From Tenrec ecaudatus (Eukaryota > Chordata > Mammalia > Afrosoricida > Tenrecidae), in assembly GCF_050624435.1 (NCBI RefSeq), contig NC_134539.1, positions 40,270,001 through 40,334,000 on the forward strand: a DNA stretch of 64,000 bases, read 5' to 3'. The position numbers were made by a program, and so were the translations under genes. Numbering within the stretch: position 1 is the stretch's first letter; every line of letters starts with the position of its first letter. Shown piece after piece: positions 12,011 through 23,508 of this stretch. Under the pieces are notes generated by a model. That model was not told where the DNA came from and made no database searches. It was given only the letters and a program-made list of their open reading frames with translations.

Positions 12011-12470
12011 AATTCCAAATCAACAATGAAATAAACATTAATAAGCCCAATTGATAAAATTATTTTCATAATAAACTGGAGTGAGTGAGCACCATTTCTG
12101 TCTTGGAATGCCTCAGACTCTATTTGAATCACTGATATATCAAATATCAACATTTTAAAATGTAGGTTCAGCTGATGTGGCTTATTGAGTTTGAGCTAAT
12201 TAAAACCATAAACCTTTTTATTATAATGCCACAATAACAGTAAGAATCACTGCAAAACCCTTCACTTTTCTTTCCGTTTACCTCATAAACAGTTTGTTTC
12301 TTACATGGAGAGTGGCATGCATTTGTAAATCAATAGGTATATACAATGAAAAGAAATTAATAAATTCTTTTAAAAATTTGACTTGCTTGTATACTTGATA
12401 AACTATATTACTATGTGGTTAAAAAGTACATCATCATAAACACTTCAGTATGTTCTCTCTATATATATCT
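12011..12470. other. Unassigned AT-rich DNA
   Basis: The RTE match fades out somewhere in the first 100 bases. Nothing else was recognised. Confidence 0.3.
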
Positions 12471-12479
12471 CTGTCTCTC

Positions 12480-12650
12480 TGTCTGCCATCAAGTAGAGTC
12501 CTATAGCACAGAGTGCAATAGCCTCTGTGGGTCTCGGGGACTGTAACATTTTACAGGAGTAGCAAGTCTCATCTTGCTCCTGTAGAGTGGCTGGGGCTTT
12601 CAAACTTCTGACAAATGTGTAACCCATTGTACTGCCAAGGCTTGTTAGCA
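12480..12650 (-). repeat. AfroSINE, antisense
   Basis: The complement of the SINE tail ('ctgccatcaagtagag') leads into the body ('tctgtgggtctcggggactg', 'aggagtagcaagtctcatc') and ends at the head ('gtaacccattgtactgcc'). Confidence 0.8.
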
Positions 12651-12892
12651 AGGAGATGGTATCCCATTGATCTCATTTTTTGTTAAAGAAAAATCAAAAT
12701 GTAAATCCCACTGGTGTCTCAACACCCACATTGTCAGTTGCCCTAATAACAGTAAGTCATTCTCTACCAGATTCCTTATTTTTATATTCATAATTAAAAA
12801 TCCACAGGGGAAACTTTGATAGGTTTTTATAACTTTGTCATCATGGTTATGAGTTGGGTTCCTAACCATAAGGTCAGTAGGGTGCAAATACC

Positions 12893-13030
12893 AGGCTCAA
12901 GGTGAGGAAGATGGAGCTTTCCACTCCCATAAAGAGTTGTAGTTTCAGAAATCCACAGGGGCATTTCTACCCTATCCTACTGGATCCTATAAGTCAGAAC
13001 GGACTTAATGGAGGGAAGGTTTGTTTGGGG
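12893..13030 (+). repeat. AfroSINE, 3' part
   Basis: Sense SINE body and tail: 'ctttccactcccataaag', 'agaaatccacaggggcat', then 'ctataagtcagaacggac'. The head is missing or badly diverged. Confidence 0.7.
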
Positions 13031-13035
13031 GTGAA

Positions 13036-13735
13036 GAAAAAAGTTTTGGGTTTTTTTGTAATCTAAATATTACTAAATATTCCTATTACATTTTCATAGA
13101 AATTAGTGGGATTTATTCATTCATTTAATAAATAGTTCATGCATATCTAATATGTGTGAGTTAGAATTCTAGTTTATAGAGATGGAAAGATTATTATATT
13201 TCAGCTGGGTTCCTTGCACTTACATTGTCAAAAGCAAATCAGTAAATTTACCCATATTGGGTAACCAAATTTGCTACTTTATACTAAACTTCTATTAATA
13301 ATAGAAGTTATTATTATTAATACACAGTTTGTACTTTTTGTCACTGTTGATCATTTTCCGCCTTTCCATTGCTGTTCTGTTAATTTTCTTTGCTAACATA
13401 TACTGAAGGTTTTATGGCCACCATTCTTCTAAGCAATGTACTACTGATCCTTTAAATATTTACAATAACAATGTGGAATAGATAAAATTGTTATCTAAGT
13501 TGTAAGAAAGAAAAAAATGTAAAGGTGGAAGATATACATAAGGAAAGTGGAAGAATAAAAACCCTATGTGGGCTGCCAGATTTTAGAACTATTCCTATAA
13601 TGCTACACAATATACCACTTAAAAATATTACAATGAGGATTGAATATAATAGAATTAAATACAGTAAAAGTTTGACACCATGAGGAAACAAGCATCTAAT
13701 CTGGGTTTTTTTTTAAAGAAAACAATAGATTCAAT
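13036..13735. other. Unassigned AT-rich DNA
   Basis: No gene. A weak MIR-like core may lie around 13420-13520. Confidence 0.3.
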
Positions 13736-13744
13736 GGAGGAAAC

Positions 13745-13875
13745 ATTGAATTCCTGGTGCCTATGCCTTTTTATCCCATAAAGAATTACAGTCTTGGAAA
13801 CCCACAGAGGCAGGTCTAATCTGTCCTATAAATTCACTATGAGTGGGAATCAACTTGATGTCAATGAGTTTGAGT
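13745..13875 (+). repeat. AfroSINE, 3' part
   Basis: Sense body and tail: 'cccataaagaattacagtc', 'ggaaacccacagaggcagg', 'gaatcaacttgatgtcaatg'. A near-complete tail, with the 5' half poorly conserved. Confidence 0.75.
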
Positions 13876-15093
13876 GAATATGGTAATGAAAAGTCAAAAT
13901 TGCTAATTGCAACAAAATACACAGCACATAAGCAACCACAGGAAAAAATAAGAAATTACAGTACAGTTGGTAGGTAAAAGCTAGAGAAATCGCTAATTTC
14001 TTGCTCATTTATTTCAACTGCTGTTATATGTGTTACATATGTTATAGGTGAGTGGGTCCAATATATGAGTATTTCCTACTATATTCCTCTTATTAATACA
14101 CTATTACACATTTTCAAGATATCAAAACTAATTATAATTTAATTTAAGGTTTAATGTTCTTCTATTAAAAAAATCTAGTCTTACACATAAATTCTGTGAA
14201 AAAAACTATCCATATTTTATTTCTGTTAGGGGTTTGCAACAATTTAGGAAGGTTAAACTTGTCAAATTATTGTATATCAGTAGATTACCTGAGCGCATAA
14301 AAAATACTGCACCATAAGATAGTGTCGAGGCATTTAAAAATATCTACTATTTTGGAGATGATTGCTTAGAAAATCATAAGTTTGTCTTATGATATCATAC
14401 AGTTTTACTTATGGGTGTGGTTGATATTAAATTTTATCTTGTTAGCCTATGAATTATAAATTTTTCTTTAGTTCCTACTAGAAGTATTGAATAAATCAAT
14501 AATTTCAAGCATATATTTTCCCTAAGAATTTTAAAGTAATAAAACCAGAGCTGTTAATCAATTTAATTTATTCTCAAAACTTAAAAGTTAATACACAGAA
14601 TACATTAGGAAACTGGGGAAAATGATGTATGTGTTAATTAAAAAAAAACAACCACTCAAAAACCTGTTCATCAATGGGCTTCATGTACATATATCAGGAG
14701 ACAGTGTTATTTTTTTAGTTATATTTATGCCTCACTTTCCAACTACCTGGTTAGCCGGTAATTCACACTTAGTATATTATTTTAAAAATCTTTAGGTAGT
14801 GTCTCTACTGGCCCAAAACCAATAGCCCTGCAGCAGGACTTAGGCATGGAAGACTGATGACAATGAACAATATACCAAGATCTCCAATGACAACTGGGAA
14901 GATGATTGGCCCCTTCAAAGGATACCTTCTCCTGTCTTTCCATGACATCTTCCTATGACTATAAAAGTACAGGATAATAGCAGACATTGATCTGGAGAGA
15001 GATGGGCAGACTAGGCAATAATCTATATGTGCTGGTAGGAAAGGTTATGACAAAGAAAGCCTGAATCAAAAATGAAAAAATGTCCTCAAATTA
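13876..15093. other. Unassigned AT-rich DNA
   Basis: No recognisable gene or repeat in about 1.2 kb. Confidence 0.3.
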
Positions 15094-15900
15094 TTAATTG
15101 ACACCAACAGCTGGAACAAATAGAAAAGGTAAGGAAAACAATTCAACAGCTGATGGCAAAGGAAACAAGGAAAATAGAAATAGAAATAAGAGAAATGGAA
15201 AAACAATGGAAAGATCCAACCGAACGAGAAGACAGGTCTCGAAGTGGATCAAGTAAAATAGAGAAAGCACGGGGTAGACTGAGAAAAGCAAACACACAAT
15301 GAGGCAATCATATTGGGAAATGAACCTGAAAGCAACACAACCAAGTAAATAAAGATAAAGAATAGGATAAATGAGCATAACGCACCATTTAACTCCAGAA
15401 AATTAGTAAATAGAACAATAATTGTTAAAAACCGTTGAATCAAACTACTCATCCAAATTAACCAAAAAGGATAGATTAATGATGACATCAGAAACCGCCA
15501 ACAACTACAACAAAAGCCCAGGAAAAGATAACTACACCGGAGAAGTCGGAGAAGAGCTGATCACAATCCCACGCAATCTATTCAAAAACAGAAGCGGAAG
15601 GAACAAATATTTGTATGAAGTCAGGGTAGCCCTGATACCCAAGCCAGGCAAAAAGACCACAAGAATGAAATGACAGACCAATGTATTTTATGACCACCGG
15701 TAAAAATATTTTCAACAAAATTCTAGTCTTCAAATCATAAAAGTATAATAAATCATGCATGGGAAGCATATAGGATTACAAAAGTAGATCAAAATTATAA
15801 AATCTATCACTGTAATCTCTCACATAAGTAAAAAATATGACAAGCATTGTATGACAGTATCGATCGATGCAGAAAAGACATGCAATAAAATATAACAGCC
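15094..15900 (+). pseudogene. L1 ORF2 (reverse transcriptase) fragment
   Basis: The clear core is 15440-15890. A translated stretch ends 'VRVALIPKPGKKT' (about 15615-15660), the L1 RT motif 'ASITLIPKPGKD', and further on 'VSIDAEKTCNKI' (about 15855-15895) corresponds to the 'ISIDAEKAFDKIQHPF' block with its catalytic Asp region. The lysine/glutamate-rich 15094-15390 may be an upstream L1 part but is not diagnostic. Stops and frameshifts separate the blocks. L1 ORF2p supplies endonuclease and RT for L1 insertion. This piece is inactive and is joined at about 15,900 to an RTE fragment. Confidence 0.75.
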
Positions 15901-15904
15901 ATGC

Positions 15905-16265
15905 AAAATAAAAATTTGGGGGAGAATGTCACTTTTTGGAATGCCGTGTACCTAATCCAAGCCATGGTATTTTCGTTCCAATTTAGTATATGTGCTGTCG
16001 AAGCGAGCACAGCCATGGCATTTCCCATCACCGCATGTGATGGCTGGACAACAAATAGGAGAGACCACAGAAGAGTTGATGCATTTGAATTATGCTACCG
16101 GTGACTAATATTGAAAGTACCCTGGACTGTCAGAAGAACCACCAAATCTAAGATTCTGAATGAAAGCAATTAAACAACAGCTGTAACAATGGGCTTAAGG
16201 ATGGCACAGGCAGTGTTTAGTTCTTTTGGACAATGCATTGCTATGTCTTGCCCTACATAGAAACA
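15905..16265 (+). pseudogene. RTE LINE 3' end, sense
   Basis: The translation holds 'RVDAFELCYR' and 'KVPWTVRRTTKSKIL', matching the RTE/BovB C-terminal block (general form RRIDAFELWCWRR...PWTA+R+N+SIL). It then continues into the non-coding end 'caggcagtgtttagttc'. The element is 5'-truncated and carries stops. Confidence 0.85.
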
Positions 16266-16540
16266 ACAGTAACAATAAGCACTTTGATGTCACTCCACCC
16301 AAGGTTATTGGATCTTGGCTTTGCTTTATCATAGATAAATTCTATATATATTTGGAGTTTCATTAGTAATTAAGAGATCTATATTACTGATTCCACATGG
16401 GAGGTTTTATATGAATTAGCTGGAGTTATTTAAGAAAGAAAACCACCAATGGATTGGATATCAATTGATCTCCAGGGGCACATGGATCAATGGATCATGT
16501 CTATACAGTCAGGCATCAAGGACACCTAGGTAAAGAAGCC
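16266..16540. other. Unassigned stretch
   Basis: No feature recognised. Confidence 0.3.
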
Positions 16541-17205
16541 AATGACAGTTTTTAACACAGAAGCTCACAGGTTTCCTGATCGGTGAAAGGCACACATACA
16601 CGGAAAGTGGTCGGGAACCCAGCCTGGCTTTTTGTTCGTAGCTTGTTTTCCTATAATAAATAAGTAGTCACAAATATAGTACTTCCTGTGCATTCTGTGA
16701 TTTGTTCTGTCTACTTTTGAACCCACAGGAGTAGTGGGACCAACAAATCAGAAATGAGAAGACTGGGAGCCTTTCAGTGCCTTCTTAGTATCCCGAGGGC
16801 AAGGAGGTACTTCTAATTTATAGCTAGCAGCTCAGACAAGGGTGGTCGCAAAGTTAGCAGAAGGCATCCTAAAGCAGATTTGGAGGTCCACAAACCTTAA
16901 CCAGCAGGTCAGAAATGAAATTATCCTATGGAGTTCTAAATATTTGGCTCACAGCTGAAGATTCAGGATGACTTGCAAGTTTGGGTGAGCGTCTCCTTTA
17001 ACTCATGGGGTCTGAAGTAGCTTTGAGTGTAGGGTCAGCGGAAACAATGCAGTAGGGGCAGCCAGTGTGAGAATTGATCAGAAGAAGAAAAATGTAGATC
17101 AGTAGAGGATTTGGTATTTTATGTACCTTCCTTCAGCTCCAGTAAGATTCATCTCAAATATTTCTAATCCATGTGCACGTGCACACACATGCACACCTTT
17201 TTGAA
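16541..17205 (+). repeat. Possible old ERVL-type LTR
   Basis: Moderately GC-rich block with 'aactcatggggtctgaag', 'cagccagtgtgagaattg' and a possible poly(A) signal 'ataataaata' near 16650. The text is reminiscent of old mammalian class III LTRs, but boundaries and family are unknown and no target duplication was found. Confidence 0.35.
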
Positions 17206-17709
17206 CAGGTGTTGGACTCAGTAAAAAGGGATGATTTCTAAAAGCTTGTAATTACACCACGTTATCTTAGACTCTCCTTCTATGCATCCTGGGAAATATC
17301 TAGTGGCAAATTAGTTAGGAGCACAGTCTTAGAGGGTTGATCAAGTTGGAATTGCTTCTTTAACAGCTCCCTTTCCACACGTGACTTAATTTAAATTCTT
17401 CAATAAAAATTACCTATGGCTACATGGTAATGACTGAGGGAGTTGCTTCAGGCTCGATTACCTTCAAATCCTAAGCCCTTTTGCTCTGGTTGGTTGCCCT
17501 AAATTCAGCTTCTTTCCTAATTCTGTCCCATTTGAATGCATGGCAGTTTTATTTTTGTGATTACCTTCAGCTTTATACTTTACAGCGTAGAAGTTATAAG
17601 TGGCCGACTTGCTGACTTGAAGGCCCTTAGAATCTTTCCTCAAGAGTCCCACTGGTCTTTATAAAAACAGATATCTAATGTGATTTTAGAGGCACACATA
17701 AATTTTGAG
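17206..17709. other. Unassigned stretch
   Basis: No clear feature. A short 62-codon antisense frame at 17464-17652 has no recognisable motif. Confidence 0.3.
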
Positions 17710-17815
17710 GTCAACTAGAATGTAATCTCCAAGGGCAGGTATATCGATACTGCTGTACTCTGACACCTGGAATGGGGTCTTCATGGGCAGGATGTATTTG
17801 TTGAGTGAATAAGTG
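17710..17815 (+). mobile_element. L2 LINE 3' end
   Basis: The order 'gaatgtaatctccaagggca', 'tactgctgtactctgacacc' and 'atgtatttgttgagtgaata' follows the well-known L2 terminal sequence (GAATGTAAGCTCC..., then ...AATAAATATTTGTTGAATGAA). An ancient mammalian repeat. Confidence 0.6.
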
Positions 17816-18558
17816 ATAGACTGGTGTTTTACAGAAATTTTTTTTTTCAATGCAAAACAAGAAGCTGTGCCCTGGTTGCAGTTTCTTTCCAATGGACTTC
17901 ATTCTTTACAATTAACTTTTGGTGAGAAAACCAAATGTAGTCACTAAAATATTTAATACAGCGTGAAATACTCATTTGGAAGTAAATCTGCACATAGTTT
18001 GACAGTGTGAAATTATAGTTGCTTGCAATCCTCAGTCATCCTGCTTTCTGATAAGCACGTGCTTGATTATAGCTCAGGTTCAGTGACTCCTTTTTAGTGA
18101 CGAAAATAAAGTAAAAGGGACTTCTTGAAACACTTTGAGCCAGATTCACTAAGCTCTGTGTGAGACGCCTGGCTTTGTTTTATTGTGCTAAAATGTGGAA
18201 TAATTTGTTAAGCAAGTTTAAACAAGCACCTAAGTGAACCTAATGTTCAACATTTACTCTAGACAAAATCTGATAAGGTACGGGGGGGGGAGAGCAAGAC
18301 AGCTATAGTAATCGAAATGGTACCATCATTAATCCATTGTGAAAGCGTAACCAATGTCATGTATAAAAATTGCGTAAAACTGCTAAATGAAGGCCTAATT
18401 TTCTACATCATTAAAAAAATAAATTATTTTAAGGCAAAGTAGATAACTAATATAATAAACTTCTATAATTACATAAATTATGAATGACCCTCTACCACTG
18501 TGTGTATATATAAAATGTGTCTTTTACATTTTAATGGCTTTTAAATATAAAAAGGATG
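17816..18558. other. Unassigned AT-rich DNA
   Basis: No recognisable feature except a G8 run near 18283. Confidence 0.3.
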
Positions 18559-18559
18559 G

Positions 18560-18981
18560 TGGTGTTAGCCTGGATTCTTTAGAGAAACAAATCCACAGAA
18601 ACTCATGTGTAAGAGAGAGTTTTATATAAGGGTTAAGTGCACATCAAGAAAACTTCCCAACCCAGTGGTGCCCCAGCCCATAAGTCCAACATTAACCCAT
18701 ATGTCCAACACCAATCCACAAAGTCCTCCTCCATCTCACAAAATCTACTTCAGGAGGAAAGCCGAAACAGTGAATGTGTAAGCATCTCAGCGCTGGCAGG
18801 CGTCTCCATACGGCTGCTCCAGCACCCAGGGCTGTATCAGGGTAGTTCCATGTGTCTTCTCCTCAGGGATGTCTTGCAGGAAGTGAGCCTTAACAGTTGA
18901 AGCAGGGAACTGGCTAAGGCAGCTGCACCCTGGTGTGACCATGAGAAAGCAAGAGACCTGAGAACTAGAAAGGTGAGGCTC
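18560..18981 (+). mobile_element. ERVL-type LTR copy A, left part
   Basis: This starts 'TGTTAGCCTGGATTC' followed by 'tagagaaacaaatccac', the 5' end shared with the LTR copies at 41540, 43552, 45454, 58215 and 60509. It runs to 'gaactagaaaggtgaggctc', where it is interrupted. The missing 3' part resumes at 20184. The flanking 4-mer 'gtgg' before 18563 matches that after 20286, which supports one original insertion. The TG...CA termini and small duplications fit an LTR. The internal retroviral region is absent. Confidence 0.8.
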
Positions 18982-18994
18982 AGAAGCAGTGCAG

Positions 18995-19539
<545 letters not shown>

Positions 19540-19647
19540 GCCTGGCCGCCTTTGCTGATCCTCAGAAACAGGCCCTGACCTAGGCAGTGACTCCTATTCG
19601 GGCTGCAGATGCCACAGCCACTCACCTCTGCCTCCGTCTCCACTTCA
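19540..19647 (-). other. Upstream (5' UTR-like) part of the ARL1 retrocopy
   Basis: GC-rich sequence between the ARL1 start codon and the inverted LTR. It is probably 5' UTR of the copied transcript. It contains 'gaggtgagtgg' on the minus strand, which resembles a splice donor, but I cannot verify the exon structure. Confidence 0.5.
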
Positions 19648-20172
19648 TGAAGTAGTTAGTTTATTGTGCCAACCTGGCTGATAAATACATGTAGGGTTAA
19701 TTGAAGGGCAGAGAGATAAATGGCTCAGTGAGCCTCGCCTTTCTAATTCTTGGGTCCCCCTGCTCTTTGATTGTCGGACCAGGGTGCAGCTGTCTTAGCT
19801 AGTTCCTGCCTCAGCTGGCAAGGCTCACTTCCTGCAAGACAACCTTGAGGAGAAGCCACATGCACATACCCCAATGCAGCCGTGGGTGCTGGAGCACCAG
19901 TGTAGAGACCCCTGCCAGCACTGAGATGCTTACACTTTCACTGATTTGTCTTTCCTCCTATTGTTGGTATCATTGCTTCTGTTTTGTGAGATGGAGGAGG
20001 ACTTTATGGATTGGTGTCAGACATATGGGTTTATGGATTAATGTTGGACTTGTGGGCTTGGGCAGCAGTAGGATGAGATGTTTTCTTGATGTGCACTTAA
20101 CCTTTATATAAAACTCTCTCTTCTATATGAGTTTCTGTGGATTTGTTTCTCTAAAGTACCCAAACTAACACA
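19648..20172 (-). mobile_element. ERVL-type LTR copy B, antisense
   Basis: On the minus strand it starts 'TGTGTTAGTTTGGGTAC' at 20172 and ends '...CTAACTACTTCA' at 19648, about 525 bp. It is the same family as copy A and lies in the opposite orientation to it, but in the same transcriptional direction as the ARL1 pseudogene just downstream. No 5-bp duplication flanks it (cttca on the left, atatt on the right). Confidence 0.85.
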
Positions 20173-20183
20173 ATATTGACCCA

Positions 20184-20286
20184 AGAACTAGAAAGGTGAG
20201 GCTCTCTGAGCCATTTATCCCTCTGCCCTTCAATTAACCTCACATGTGTTCATCAGTTAGGTTGGCACAATAAACTAACTACCTCA
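20184..20286 (+). mobile_element. ERVL-type LTR copy A, right part
   Basis: This resumes with the 21-bp duplication (20184-20204, identical to 18961-18981), then 'tctgagccatttatcc', 'caattaacctcacatg' and the LTR end 'aaactaactacctca'. Together with 18560-18981 it makes one LTR of about 500 bp. Confidence 0.85.
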
Positions 20287-20327
20287 GTGGACATTAAGAA
20301 AACACCAATGAAACCAGGAAGCACCGC

Positions 20328-20660
20328 ATGGCAGGAATGGACCAGGAGTACCTTATCCTGAGTGTAATCAGTCCATCACAAAAGGACAAATATTGTATGA
20401 GGCAATTGTTATAAAATAGAAAAAATAACTTCAAAATTCAGACTTTTATTCCAAAGGGCACAGACTTTGGAGGTTACTGAAGGAGGGAGGACAGGGAGGA
20501 AAGATGAAGCGATAGAGGTTGACAGGTATTACTTTGGTAAAGGAGTTTTGTCAGTCACATTGATTGGGGTTGACTTGAAGAGTCAGTTCGCTATTACTGT
20601 ATAATTGAAATATAATGTAGGTAGAAGAATCATATTCTTTGGGCAGATGTAACTTAGCTA
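20328..20660 (+). mobile_element. L1 3' UTR fragment, sense
   Basis: 'caaaaggacaaatattgtat' at about 20379 is the conserved start of the non-coding tail following L1 ORF2 in many mammals. The G/A-rich stretch after it ('aaggagggaggacaggg') fits an L1 3' UTR polypurine region. Confidence 0.65.
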
Positions 20661-20709
20661 GAAATTCTCCATAGCTGTGACCCTGAGCTAGACCCATCCA
20701 TCTTTTGTA

Positions 20710-20990
20710 AAAATTTTAATATTAATTGGGAGTTAATACATATATAATGCCATTCAATAGTTCAATCACGTCAAGCAGTGTTTTACAATGGCCATCACAA
20801 TCAGTTTCCAGACCTTCTTTTTCTTCCTGGCTCCTTGACATTGTCTTTTATGTTGCCACTGTTACTCCTGCCACCAGGATACCCTCCACCACCACCACCA
20901 CACCCTTATTTAACTTGCTGTCCCTATAAATTCACTAATCCTGGCTTTCATGTACCAAAAAAGAGAAAATTATATAACACCATTTCAAGT
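20710..20990 (-). mobile_element. L1 3' UTR fragment, antisense
   Basis: The text 'attgggagttaatacatata', 'ccattcaatagttcaatcac' and 'tcctggctttcatgtacc' resembles the antisense 3' UTR of an afrotherian L1. A short CCA repeat occurs at about 20886-20901. It is cut by the ERV at about 21,010. Confidence 0.5.
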
Positions 20991-21013
20991 GAGTGACCCC
21001 CAATGGCCATGAC

Positions 21014-21528
21014 TGTCTGGCCAGATGAATATCAGGCCAGCTCCTAGCAGCAAGTGACCTCTGAACCTCCCCTCACCCACATGTGGAGCTGACCAGAGCT
21101 GGCTGGTGCAACTAGCAGCGTGTGACTTCTGAACCTCCCCACACCCACGTGCGGGTAGCTAATGTAACCTCTCAACAGCTTTTCAAGTCTTTTTTTGCAT
21201 GACCCATTTCACCTGGCCTGTTTTGTTCATGGCCCACCCTGTACCCGGCAAGAATACACCTGGAATCAGGAAGACACCTTACATTCCAGAAACCCAGATA
21301 TACCTGTATCTTGCAATCCCTGACTATTTTATCTTACATGGACTCAAGGCAGCCCAGTCACATGCTCCCTCACAATATAAATGCCACCCCTGTAGCCTGG
21401 GGCGTGACTCCCACTGCCTGGACACTGTGAACTGTGGGACTTGGCCCAGGCTGGGTTTTTCTCCTTAATAAAGCCTATTTGCTTAAATTTGACTGATTTG
21501 GTATCTGGTGCCCCTTGACCACCTTACA
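21014..21528 (+). repeat. ERV 5' LTR
   Basis: This starts 'TGTCTGGCCAGATG' and ends 'ACCTTACA', aligned along its length with 28949-29498. It contains TATAAA at 21376-21381 and the polyadenylation signal AATAAA at 21467-21472, both at the spacing expected for U3/R. Length about 515 bp. The leading 'gac' before TG is shared by both LTRs, so the exact start is uncertain. Confidence 0.9.
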
Positions 21529-21529
21529 T

Positions 21530-21547
21530 TGGTGCTGAAACCCAAGA
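21530..21547 (+). other. ERV primer binding site (tRNA-Phe-like)
   Basis: Directly after the LTR, 'TGGTGCTGAAACCCAAGA' matches the complement of the tRNA-Phe 3' end (TGGTGCCGAAACCCGGGA) at 15 of 18 positions. This is the minus-strand priming site of the ancestral virus and groups it with F-type class I ERVs. Confidence 0.85.
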
Positions 21548-21856
21548 TAGAGACCCCCCCTCCCCTCAGTAGTCAGGGACACAGGCCCACTCCAAGGGAC
21601 TCTTCTATAACTGAACCTTAGCAGTTTAGAATAGCAGATCAGTTTTGAACTCTGGTAAGTCCTGCCCCGCCACTTCTCCTGAGCTCCTCCTGCCTTGTGT
21701 CGTGGCCATGCCAGGGATTGCCTTCTGCTCCTATTTGGGACCCTGTGACCTGGGAGATGTCTCATTAGCAGGGGACCACCTCCGTTTACTCTAGAGTTTC
21801 CTCTAACATGGAAACGCCTTGTTTTGAGGGAAAACTCTATGGGGTGTTGGAGCATC

Positions 21857-23508
21857 ATGGGCAAACCGAGTCCAAAACTAATCCTAAGACCTCCTGAGGC
21901 TATCTCCTCCTAAATTTCTCCAAACTTAGATTTTCCCAAAGCCTCCGTGAAAAAATGGCTAGTCTTCCTGAGTACAACTGAGTTGTCTCAATAACCCTTA
22001 GACAATCAATCTAGGTGGCCCTCTGAGGGTACTTTCAATTTTGGCATTCTCACTGACTTGGACAATTTTGATGCCGCTCATGAAAATGGTCGGAGGTCCC
22101 ACACATTCAGGCTTTCTGGGATCTCCAAGCCCGCCCATCTCTATGCATCCAGTGTTCCACCTCACAGGTCCTTTTAGCTAAATCAACTGAAAGGAGCATG
22201 CGGCAAAATCAAACTTGAAAATAACTATGACTCTCCCTACCATACCCTGGCAGTGTCCTCTGCACTTACTAAAGAGCCAGACACTCTTGGTCTCTCGCCT
22301 CGACCTATTCCTAATTCTCTTCCTCTCTCTTAGCCTCCACCACCCTATGCAAAGCCACTCCCCCTCCCTTCTATACCATCTTCCCCTGGTGCTGCTGAAC
22401 AGCCCTAATCCTCTGCTCCGGCCCCACCCATTTCCACCCTCTGTTTCCCCTATCTCTTCTTCTGTGTCAGCACATACCCATTCCCAGCTCCTGGCTCTTA
22501 GGGAAGTAGCAGGGGCTAAGGGTGTGGTGTGGGTCCATGTTCCATTTTTTTCTCCAAGACCTGTCCCAAATTGAAAAGCACCTGGGTTCATTCTCTGTTA
22601 ACTCTAGTAATTATATTAAGGAGTTTCAATATTTAGCTCAGTCATATAATCTGACTTGGCATGATGTATGCATCATCCTAGCCTCCATCTTAATGCCTGA
22701 TGAAAAGGAGAGAGTCTACCTTGCAGCTAGGCAGTATGCATATTAGACCCACCTGGTAGACAACATTGTACACATGGGCCAGACGGCCGCTCCTGCCAAG
22801 TACCCGGGGTGGGATTATCAGCCTGGAGGGGGTGTAGCCACCTCCATAACTTACTAGTTTGGTGCCTGGTACAAGGGATGGAAACAGCATCTAACAAGGT
22901 AGTCAACTTTGAAAAACTAAAGGAGGTAACACAGTGGAAAGATGAAAATAGTGCCCTTTTTCTAAACTACCACCCAGAGGCCCTCACCCAGTTTACATAA
23001 CTGGACCCCAAAACCCCTGTCAGAGCAGCAATCTTGGCCTCCCACTTATCTCTGAGTCAGCTCCGGGTATAAGAAAGAAAAGCAAAAGAAGGACCACACA
23101 GCCCATTACAGGATCTGGGAAAAACTGCCTTCAAAGTCTTTAACGCCAAGAGGAAGTAGCAGAATCAGCCCGACAGTCCAGATTACAACAGAAGGTGTCC
23201 CTGCAAACCCATGCTCTGGTAGCTGCCCTGAGACCTGTTGGGGAGGGGCCGAAAGATCCTCACACAAAACGGATGCAGCCCCTCTGGGGACTTGTTTTAA
23301 GTGCGGTAAGGACAGACATTGGGCCGGCTAATGCCCAAACTCCAGGCCCCCCACCAAGCCATGCCTGGTGTGCTGCCAGAAAGGACACTGGAAGTCTGAC
23401 TGTCTGCTTGCGGCCTTCCCCTGGCTGCCTCAACAGCCAGGGTTAGCCGGAGCCTCACCACAGTCCTTCCCGGCTGGTGAGCTTGTGGGGCTTGCTGAAG
23501 AAGACTGA
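21857..23508 (+). pseudogene. gag: ERV gag remnant
   Basis: Gag forms the virion core. The likely start ATG at 21857 gives 'MGKPSPK', with the Gly2 expected for myristoylation. Matrix text 'RWPSEGTFNF' and 'LTDLDNFDA' follows (about 22013-22080). A proline-rich middle lies at about 22230-22490. Capsid text 'LSQIEKHLGSFS' to 'LTWHDVCIILAS' is at about 22560-22700. Two CCHC zinc knuckles lie at 23293-23334 and 23362-23403. The first has an in-frame TAA (23329-23331) just before its last Cys; the second is intact. Gag ends at a TGA (23506-23508) that is in frame with the protease text downstream, the arrangement used for readthrough in gammaretroviruses. Many other stops and frame shifts make it non-functional. 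Confidence 0.9.

Noticed and set aside
15094..15390. Lys/Glu-rich stretch as L1 ORF1 coiled coil
   Set aside because: Composition fits, but no diagnostic ORF1 motif is present and the next recognisable text is ORF2, so I did not name it ORF1.
18283..18290. G8 run as a quadruplex
   Set aside because: A single G-run without the further G-tracts needed.
22178..22591. 137-codon antisense frame, and a 119-codon sense frame over the same DNA
   Set aside because: Both lie in the proline-rich middle of the decayed ERV gag. The sense frame is gag-derived low-complexity text and the antisense one is its shadow.
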